Below, in pieces: positions 55,211 through 64,000 of a stretch of DNA of 64,000 nucleotides (positions within the stretch are counted from its first letter, which is position 1; each line of letters starts with the position of its first letter). The notes under the pieces were generated by a model. The model was given only the letters and a program-made list of their open reading frames with translations, searched no databases and was not told the DNA's origin. Where the stretch lies: NCBI GenBank assembly GCA_013365365.1, contig JABVXU010000147.1, positions 1 through 64,000 of the forward strand, in the 5' to 3' direction. Made by a program: the position numbers and the translations under genes. The stretch comes from Cruorifilaria tuberocauda (taxonomy: Eukaryota > Nematoda > Chromadorea > Rhabditida > Onchocercidae).

Positions 55211-58059
55211 TATACGTGTTTCTTTAAATTACTGCAAACAGTAAGCAGTGCCAATAGATCATCCAGAAACCGATAAGAGTTGCACGAAAAATTAGATAAA
55301 TGAACTGATTAACTGTAAAAAAGAAAAAATCAAGCTAATTCATTATCCCAAATAAATTTCTGAAAATGAACACTAAAAATTCGAAATTTCATATAGAAAA
55401 GCGATTCAACTGAATAACCAGTACTCAAACCTTTAAATCATTTGTTGTGTACTGAAAAAACTACTTAATGCAAAATCTAAGAGCTACTAAGAGTATTATA
55501 AAAATGTTATTTTTCATAATATAAGCGAAGGCCAATTTTATGTGATAATTTCTGCTATGCTGTTTACTTCTACTAAAATTATTTGGATATACAATTCACT
55601 TTAAAGGATTAAAAATTCAGTAGGTTTTACCATTACTAAAAATAGAAAACAGCTATAACCCAATCAGTCGTTTACAGGATTAGACAAAATACGTTTATCA
55701 GTCAAAGTCGCGATTTCCAGAAGTGCATCCTAATGATTCAAAAATTGAACCAAGAAATTATGAAGAGTGCAATATGACTGTTAATCTGTCTTCTAAGGAT
55801 GAATTTAAATAGCTTAACAGTTGAACAATATGCCATAAAAAATAGAAGTGATTTCGCAACATATCTTACGAGAAGATCAATAAACGAGCTCAAAAGCGTC
55901 CCGTTGTGCTATGAAGATGGCAGATTGACAGCGATTCCATCCAGTCACGACCTACTAACGATTTTTTCGATCTTTCTTGAAATATTTCTTGGTTCAGATC
56001 AGTCAACAGATACAAGCAAGGAATGTTTGCAAATCAACCTCAAATAAGACGGCTGCTTTCCAAACAATCCATTTTATTCAATTTCACTCGAGAATGTTCA
56101 ACTTAGTCTTTTGTTAAATGATTTTGAGAAAAAAAAAAACATCTAGCAAAGCACAAATTTCAATATTAAACGTAGAAAAAACGAATTCCACCTCTGCATT
56201 TGAAATAATTCAATGATTCATCACTTTGAGAATTTTATTTCTTGTTCAGTAAGAACATCTCCCCACTTCAAATTCATCATTTTCTGCAATAAATCTAATG
56301 CGCAAATCTAAAATTCCAATACAATTAAAAGAAAAGAAATAACTGCATTCTTATCCAATATTACTTGAAATAAACCAAAGCTTGAAAACGAATCGTTTGA
56401 AAATCAGCACTCTAATTTGGTAAAGGTAGTAACATTTTATGAAGTTGGTAAGCAAATACAGCAGCGGCAATATTCAATTTCTTTTACATTTTAACTGATT
56501 TTTTATCTTCAAAATGGAAAAATAACAGAATGTAAAATTTTGGAATTTCAATTACATCGAAAATTGTTTATTTAGATTTTTAGATGATCCGCTAATAAAA
56601 CGTAAGACATCAAATAATTTTAACATAATGCTGGAAATCTGAAATTCCAAGGCTCTATTGAAAATTATTCTCGTCAACAAACCTGACGCAAACCAAAAGT
56701 AAAAAACAAAACAAATCTGTCATCATTTGTTTCATTGCGCGAGATCAGCCATTCTTATGAATGATTAAAAAACTGGAATGTCGTTGTACAAAGCAAAAAA
56801 CTAATAGAACTAGACGAATGAAAATGAGATGTTTCCGTAAAAAAGGACGTGAAGTAGCAGAAAACCATCTAATTTATTATTCATAACAGCAACGATAAAT
56901 TATTTAAACCAGTCTGAATTGATTCCAAACCCATCAGTTGCATATTTCAGAACTCAATATCAACAGACCGGTTCCTTATTTTATTCCATAATTTTCTCTA
57001 CTCTCTTTTTATTTCAATTTTTTCATTCATGAAAAAAGAGACATCATGCTAAACATTATTTCATCGTAATTCAATTGTATGAAGGGCTCAGATTTCCTAA
57101 TTTCATTTATCAAGTATCGATGCGAAAGCAATTCGTGAAAACTGCTAAAAACTTTGATGACCCTGATGGACCAACAGGGGGTTGTTCCAGACTTAAGTCA
57201 CCATTTTAAGAATTTCTATCAATTGGGAAATTTGAAAATGTCAATATTGTAGGTTGTTTAAACACAGTTTATTTAAAGTAAAAAATGTTTTTTTGCCAAA
57301 TTCTATAAATCCTTATCGTTATTTAACTCCAAGAAAGTTTTCAATTTTAGTATTCCAAGTTGAGAAGCCAGAATGTTAAAATCGCATTCACAAAGATCCC
57401 GAAAGTCATCGGATCATTAAGAAAACCCGAGAACTGTCCATCTTTCTACCAACATTAGCACTAGCTGCACACATAAATATCAAAAACATTTTGAAAGATA
57501 TCGACAGCGCGTAAACGTCGCACGGAGGGATCACACAACATTCCATTCTATCCTTCCTCTGAAATTCATAATCAGAAAGAGACGTTACCTCAGATAGAAC
57601 TTCGTGACAGTTAGAACCATTAGAAGTACACAAACAAGCATTTTCACGTGTTATCAACAGGCCTCTCGATAAGAGAAATCGAGAAGAGATCACGGGTTAA
57701 GCATCCATATCTAGTTCTCTAATCATTACTTCGACAAGCACTAAACATGACGATTGAAAGAGTGCATGAGCTCCCCAGCTCTCATATCAGAAAGAACGAT
57801 GAATGCGGCAAAAATGAGGAAAATGAAATCGTAAGATGAAATATAAACTATCATAAAAGAATACTACAGATCTATCCTCTCAATCTCCTAAAGAGAACCC
57901 AATCAAAGCTAACATCAATCTTACACGACGCTTCAACAGCGACACAAAAAACATTCACGGAAGTAGCGCCGTACACTGGTAACATCAACTAGTAACACGC
58001 AAACGCGCACACAGGCATACATATATACGTACACGTACACTCCAAAATGAATAACCACA
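55211..58059. other. S6K 5' flank and intergenic sequence
   Basis: AT-rich and without a recognised exon. ORFs at 55799-56047 (+) and 57406-57693 (-) show no family resemblance. Toward 58 kb the composition changes to CA/TG-rich simple sequence. Confidence 0.45.
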
Positions 58060-58652
58060 GTGCGGAAACATCACATCACACACTCCTGTCTGGCTGTCAG
58101 TCGTTTGTCTATGCATATTTCTATATGTGTATGTCTGTCAGTGTGGGTGTGTCTGTCAGTGTATATGCATGTGTATGTCGTATGGCGTATATGTGTATGT
58201 GTGTTGTGTTGTGTGTGTATGTGTGCGTGTGTGTATGTGTGTGTTCAAGTATATTTGCAATCAATTGTTCGTCATGTTGACGGGCTGGATGGCATGCAGT
58301 GGACGAATTACATTTGTCTGTGTGTATGCTACTTAGCCAAAAACTTGGTGGAGAGAAGTTTGCAGGACGGTTTGGCATGCAATCTGCAGGCATGCGAATG
58401 CCCCGCCTTCTTGCATCCACCTCAAGCGTGTCAGCATGATGAAGGAGGGGGCGTCACATACAGACGTAATTCTTACCTGCCAGAAACTAGCGTCAGTAAG
58501 AGCTAAGTAAGAAATTATCATTACTGATATAATTTTCAGTCTGTCCTTATGTAGTGCAAAGTGACCCGTGTGTCTCTTGCAGGAAATCGAAGCAGAACTC
58601 TCGGAAATATCAACGGAATGAGGGCAGGAATAACATCGCTGACTATAGATAA
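58060..58652 (+). CDS. candidate two-exon Cys-rich ORF in a GC-richer island, strand uncertain
   Basis: A plus-strand ORF (58060-58495) runs through the TG microsatellite and then a GC-richer part (LACNLQACECPAFLHPPQAC). A donor (GTCA/GTAAGA) joins in phase to an exon 58540-58652 after AATTTTCAG (CPYVVQSDPCVSCRKSK, stop TAA). The microsatellite part is not credible protein, but the cysteine-rich remainder might be. The minus strand is equally open: exons ending GAG/GTAAGA (58744) and CAG/GTAAGA (about 58487) and a segment containing RCYSCPHSVDISESS, which recalls the CYSC opening of Ly6-type domains. One strand may be a real gene, or this may be regulatory DNA. Confidence 0.2.
58121..58250. 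repeat. TG/TATG-rich microsatellite
   Basis: Imperfect (TG)n with TATG and TGTC interruptions, about 130 bp. It generates spurious Val/Cys/Tyr-rich ORFs in several frames on both strands. Confidence 0.9.
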
Positions 58653-59847
58653 GGGAGAGAAAAATGAGTGACCCAGAAAACAAAATATTAGTTGGAAAGC
58701 AGTTTATGTTAAGCTTATTTATGGCCAATGACATGTATCTTACCTCACGATGCTGTTTGACCCCGCCAACTGATCTTATGCCTACATCCACATTGACATA
58801 ATGATTACATCGAAACTGGATGAGTTTTTGTCATAAACTACTCATATGATAGACCATACTTTTTTTCCGCTGCCAATCCTTTCATCCAATGATTTGAAGA
58901 AAAGCATGTCCCATGTTCAAGAGGAATTTCAGCGTTATCGTAAAGCACCGGATTTCTCTAAATCACTTTATATCTGTTATCTTTACGACAGGCTTTTCCT
59001 CTTTCAAAAACATACTTTTCAGCTCACTTTCCAGCAAGCAATGAAGTTATGATAAATGAAGTGTACCTGGGTGCCGCCACTTGCTGATCAAACAGGACAG
59101 AGAGAGTCAGATACAAACAGCAGTCGATCCAACCGAATAATGCTTTCACTTTCTTTCCATGCCCTGATACCACTCATTATGTAAATATCATCCTTCAATC
59201 ATTTCATTACTCAACACTGCTAGTCACAATTCGTTATCAGTTTACCAACAATACTTATCTTTTTATCATTTGTAAAAAGCAAGACTTCATTGAAGTAGAC
59301 ATCATGAGAACGTGACAATTTCATCGCCATATCATCATATCTTCCTGAAAATATTTTATTTTTGTACAGTGAAACAACGAAAAATTCTTCCTTATTTGTT
59401 TATAAAATAACGAAAAAGAAAAACTTTATCTTCCGAATTTGATATCATAAATCGAGAATTGAGATTGGTTCTCGAATTATAAATTTGGCGTATTATTTTC
59501 ATTGCTGCCTCTGTCTCCATATCTTATTATAATAGTTAATGTTCAAAGCTCGAACTTTTCGGCCAGCATTAAACCAATAGAACACACGCACACACATACG
59601 TACACACACATATACATACATGCATACACAATATGAACTTCACTCTTCTATCACATCTCTCCCACAGTTGTTGTTTGTTCGATGGTTGTGATAGCCGACA
59701 AAGAATGCTTTGAAACATTGCAAGTGTTACGGAAACGCCTGCGGGAGGTTACTTACTTATTTAAAAGATCTGTTTCTTAAATGAATATTCAGGAATGTAA
59801 TTCGTATTTCGAGCTATGAAAACTTTAGATAACTATAGAAATTGTTA
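58653..59847. other. upstream region of the MOSPD2-like gene
   Basis: Contains a CA/TA microsatellite at 59581-59630. A plus ORF at 58846-59052 includes KKSMSHVQEEFQRYRK, which loosely resembles the helical N-terminus that precedes the CRAL-TRIO domain in MOSPD2 (human KAKLISETRRRFEAEY). Its best donor (C/GTAAAG, phase 1) does not fit the next acceptor cleanly, so it is only a possible first exon. Confidence 0.35.
59581..59630. repeat. CA/TA microsatellite
   Basis: Imperfect (CA)n with ATAC interruptions, about 220 bp before the MOSPD2-like coding start. Confidence 0.85.
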
Positions 59848-62800
59848 ATGCAGTTCATCGATGAGGCCAAAGCAGGCAGAAATGATTTGAAACGTATATT
59901 TTATGAAGACTGGTGGCCATTGTCATTTCTCCTCGCGTATCATTATGACGTGGATGTGACGTATGCGGTGATCGTTGAATGTCTGAAATGGCGGCGCTCC
60001 TTCTCTGTTGATAGTAAAACTTTGTGCACATTTTTGAATAGTTAATAAAAATTAATTTTACAAATTACTAAATAAATCTAAGTCTCTTGTTATTTTTCAC
60101 TTATCATTAAATATTTTACATCGAAGATAGTGTTTATTCATCATTTTCAGATATCAGTTTGTTGGAATTAAAGCCTTTATTAGATAGAGGTTTAGCATAT
60201 ATACACGGCAAAGACTGCAGCGGCTCATCAATACGTCAGTTTTAATTATGAGATTTAAATTCAGATCCCAGATTTATTTTAATTTTCCATACAAAAGATG
60301 AGTAATGGTAATTATAATACAGTGATGACGATAGTGATAATGATAACAAGCAATCAGGACAACTCCATACCGTATAAGTATTCTCATTCGGTATTAAATG
60401 AAGTAAAAATTGGGTAAATAGAAAATACCTTACGATATTTGAAATTTAAAAAAAATTTTAATTTTATGACATATGTCTTTCTTTGAAGTTTGGATAAATA
60501 TGCGGCAACATGTTGTCGGACAACAGAACAGTGATAAGCTGATAATTTACTGGCTTGAACGTCATACGATGGAACTGCAAGCAGCACCAATTACACTACT
60601 GTTCGATATGTCATTATGCTGTTTACAGAATATGGTAACACTTCCTGATTAATATCATACATGTTATCTTTACGATGCATCATATTATAAATGGATAAAT
60701 CGCAAGCAGTATATCTAATCATTTAATTCTATGATTATTCAGCAAGCAATGTTCTTAATTACATTTGTAGTTTATGAATTATTATATCCGAAAAATTTTA
60801 AACATCGAAAATAATTGAAGAACGAGGAAAGACATTCGTAAAAAATTAGGAAATTCATAAAGTATAAATCGTAGTATCATTTAGTTTATCTGTATTACCT
60901 ATCTACAATTAATACGAGCAGAATTTATAGGATTTGGATTTGATTAAATTCATTATTCATTCATGCAAATACTACTATCCAAGTTGTTTAACGTCGCTGC
61001 TAATTTTTGAAAATCCGGGATTCTTGAAAGCATCCTGGATTCTCCTACGTACGTGGATGTCACCTGAAATACAACGTCTTCTTCAACATGTTAAACGTTC
61101 TTCACTTTCAGCATATGTACCGTTGTCGTATATTCCAAAACGTTATGGTGGCAAAGTATGATTTCACCAAAAATATTATTCACTTACGAAATTATTATTC
61201 TAGAAAAATCTGAAATGACAATTTTGAAAAATAATTTTTAATTTTTCGACAAATAATGAGGTAATTAAATTAGACAATAAGAATAAGATGAGATAATTTC
61301 AATTTATGGAATCAAAATTCTAAAAAAAATGCAAATAATTTGGAGTTATAACTTTTTGAATTTTTTACCTATCACTCATTTGAAATTCAGTCTTACGAAA
61401 CATTACGTATCATTTAGAAACTTTTGAATAAATTAGAAGAGTGGAGGATTTTTAAAACAATTTCCTACATAAATATTCAAAATCATTATAAAATTCAAGA
61501 ATTATCTGAAAAACGGATAATTTATGATTGTGGATCCATTAGCGATATCAGTTGCTCTATAAGGATGCATAATTAAGTTTGAAACGCGATATAATGTAGA
61601 TTCCAGTCCTACATCAACAAAGGATGAAGTAATTTAGCATATAAATTGTCATTAAGAAATAAAAAAACTATCAGTTGTCAGATATTGATAGTGATAATAT
61701 TTTGAAATTTCGGTATACACTATTGTCGAAAAATATTCCAAAGCTTTAAACCCTAAAGGAATCATAATAAAGATTATAACATTAATCATCGATAAGTTGG
61801 TCGCTATCAAACTATCTTTTAATGACGACTTCGGAATGTGGTGATGCTTTGTTTAATTTGACAGTTAAAATTTATTGGATTTTTTTACGTGTAGATATTT
61901 TAAATGTTAGAGCAGTCACTATATTTCCTGAATATATAGTTATCAGTTTTACTATTTAATTGTTCAATAATCCACTTCTTGGAATTAAATTGATTGTGCC
62001 AAAAATTAGTTGCAAGGAAACAAAATATCACATTTTTCCTTCCCATATAATTGTAAATGGAAAATATTTTACAATTTTTTGTTTTCATAAAATCGATAAA
62101 ACTTAAGTTTCAATTTGCATTTTTTTGTTTATAGGAACGTAGTGAAAATTTCATAAACGATATTATCATTAAATAATTAACGGTCATAGAGACTGTAATC
62201 CTCTGAGCAAGAATGCCTTCGAGTAATTTTAACTTTGTTAATTTTCCATCTACATCGTTCCACATTATGCTGTATTTGTATTACGGTTAAAAAAATTTGT
62301 CTAAATTTCAATAGTCATGGTACCACTAGGAATTAGGAAGAAAACTCCAACTATTTGTAAAAAAAGATACAATTTATTTTTAATTACAGAAATCTTAGAA
62401 TTAGTGAAGCTCTTAAGCTTAGCAATGTGTAACATAGAAATCAATGATAAAGTTGTGCATTATAGTAGACATCGCTGCTTGCAAAAAAGCGCCTTCTGTC
62501 TCTTCCGCTTCGATTGTTCATTTCATATTTTCATTACACTTTTTGAAGCATTTTAAAAGGATACTTCTTTGCATTTCTACGAGAATTTCTCCATGAAATA
62601 TTTTAAATTTTCAATAAATATTGCAATTCAGATTGTAGAAAAGTCAAATTTAAACTTATATGAGTTTGATTTGTAGAAAAATTTAATTAGGTAAATTTAA
62701 ACGGATACATGGTAATTCCAATCACTCAATATCTAGCGATATGTTTCTTTGCAAACTGACTATTTCAGGACAGCTTTATATTTACAATGGATGAACTTGC

Positions 62801-64000
62801 AAATTGCATACCATTACAGTCACCTACAAGTGAACTCATCGATCATAATCAACAGCAAATTGCTGATTGCACTAGTGCAACATATTTTGATAACTTAAGT
62901 CTTAGACGGGTAAGTTTAATTAACCTAACTATATGAACTCAATCATTCTCATCGTTTTTCTCAATGAAAAAATGAAAGACCACGAGAAACTTTGCACTAA
63001 CGCAAGAGCAAACCATAAATCTTGAAATTATGTAGTTATTAGCTGAAAGAAACACTTTTTGCAGTCTGTCACATTCGAAGAGGAAGATGTAAGTCGAGAT
63101 ACTTCGTTAGCTTCCGCATCACAGCTTACACCTTCCAGCAATAAGCGAAATGGCTTACCTCAAGTTTTACGACCTTTGGCTGAAGCACGCTTAAATACTT
63201 CAGTCAAAGATTATGCTAAGGTCAAATTTCTTTCGATCTGGTTAGTTTTCTTACCATTTTCATTCAGAACAAATATTTTTCTGTTAATATTCATTAAAAA
63301 AACTTGACAATGTATAACGCACGTGTGAGAATGATTCTCACTTCTCATACTATTATATGGTTTCTTTACATATGGTTTTTATCAAATCTGAAGTGACTTT
63401 CTAAAATCAAATTTAGTCCATCTGAAGAGTTAACATTACATCACATAAATGGTGAAAACGATCTGGCAGATGTCGCGGTTTTGAGGAACGACAGTGCTAA
63501 AAATGTTGCATATAAAATCAAAATTACCTCACCAGAAAAATTCCGTGTACGTCCGAGCACCGGGATCATAGCTCCTGGTGCCACTGAATTCATCCGAGTT
63601 CATTTGCAAAGTGGTATCAAACTTTTTTTAATAATTTAAAGTATTTGAATTATGAACAATTAATACCTAAATAGATTACCTTATCAGAAAATCTTTCTCT
63701 TCATTTGATTATTTAAATCATAAATTGCCAAAAAAAAATTTTGAAATTATCCATTAATTGGTACAGCTAACTCACTCCAATCAAAGCGAATCAGTTCTAG
63801 AATTCCGAAATTTGGTATCACGCGAGAAATTACTCCTCATGGCAGTTGAAACTAATGGGAAAGGCAATGAAAATTTTGGAAATATCTGGAAACACTCGAG
63901 TGAAGAAGCAAAATTAGAGCACAAGCTAAGATGCCGATTATCTGCTGAAAACGATATAAAGACATTCAATATGGATTTGATGGATACAACCAAGAAGGAA
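59848..64000 (+). CDS. MOSPD2: MOSPD2-like protein (CRAL-TRIO plus MSP domain), 3' end beyond window
   Basis: ER membrane tether: in MOSPD2 the MSP domain binds FFAT motifs of partner organelles and the CRAL-TRIO domain contacts lipid. Exons: 59848-60013, 60151-60234, 60489-60634, 60931-61155, 62769-62909, 63065-63240, 63417-63613, and about 63795 to the edge. The CRAL-TRIO-like part includes WWPLSFLLAYHYDVDV, YIHGKD, LIIYWLERH, TLLFDMS and LIKFIIHSCKYYYPSCL, parallel to human MOSPD2. The MSP part runs from CPSEELTL through AYKIKITSPEKFRVRPSTG to REKLLLMAVETNG. The exon 6 donor (TG/GTTAGT, 63240) was chosen over an earlier GT because only it keeps the MSP frame. The acceptor of the last exon (TCAG at 63794) was likewise picked by frame. 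The start may be an internal Met; one upstream exon could be missing. The C-terminal membrane anchor would lie past 64000. Confidence 0.88.

Noticed and set aside
58121..58420. ORFs rich in Val/Cys/Tyr or Thr/His/Ile on both strands
   Set aside because: Produced by the TG microsatellite reading open in several frames.
62317..62556. 79-codon plus ORF inside a MOSPD2 intron
   Set aside because: No splice sites fit the gene frame and the translation resembles no part of MOSPD2.
63204..63221. Earlier donor AAG/GTCAAA in MOSPD2 exon 6
   Set aside because: Phase 0 would put the MSP exon out of frame; the GTTAGT donor at 63240 restores it.

Overview
The window is intron-rich, AT-rich (about 70%) nuclear DNA of an animal. 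Small exons with TTTTCAG-type acceptors, acceptor AGs sitting 0-4 bases before several start codons (possible spliced-leader sites), and nematode-style protein families point to a nematode; gene structure and divergence best fit a spirurid/filarial worm. That placement is inference. I saw no phage, plasmid, CRISPR array or intact transposon.

Layout, left to right. 1-3.8 kb: no firm gene, a few coding-like short ORFs and a 15-bp inverted repeat. 3.8-17.4 kb (-): a complete 19-exon SR-protein kinase (spk-1/SRPK). 20.3-23.6 kb (-): a sphingomyelin synthase-family enzyme, perhaps with extra 5' exons reaching 28.4 kb. 29.9-33.6 kb (+): two weak, unrecognised candidate genes. 33.6-36.0 kb (-): an arfaptin (AH/BAR domain) homologue with frame lesions, with a tRNA-Phe(GAA) 36 bp from its apparent first exon. 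37.2-38.5 kb (-): possible tiny two-exon gene. 38.7-40.2 kb (-): complete Rheb GTPase. 40.9-41.1 kb: unexplained coding-like segment. 42.0-45.8 kb (-): complete very-long-chain 3-oxoacyl-CoA reductase / 17-beta-HSD12-type SDR. 46-51.3 kb: mostly empty, with a degenerate coiled-coil relic near 50-51 kb. 51.3-55.2 kb (-): complete p70 S6 kinase (rsks-1). 58.0-58.8 kb: GC-richer island with TG microsatellite and conflicting ORFs. 59.8 kb to the end (+): MOSPD2-type CRAL-TRIO/MSP protein, cut by the window edge.

The six main minus-strand genes were joined exon by exon with phase checks. spk-1, the sphingomyelin synthase, Rheb, the SDR and S6K give uninterrupted reading frames; arfaptin does not. 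Functionally the window holds Rheb and S6K, two consecutive members of the TORC1 pathway, plus an SRPK, reported in mammals as an S6K-branch target. The sphingomyelin synthase and the acyl-CoA reductase concern sphingolipid and very-long-chain fatty-acid metabolism; arfaptin and MOSPD2 act at Golgi and ER membranes. No previously undescribed system is evident. The most checkable oddities are two GC-AG introns in S6K (one inside its TOS motif), Pro at the Rheb Arg15 position, and the arfaptin frame lesions.
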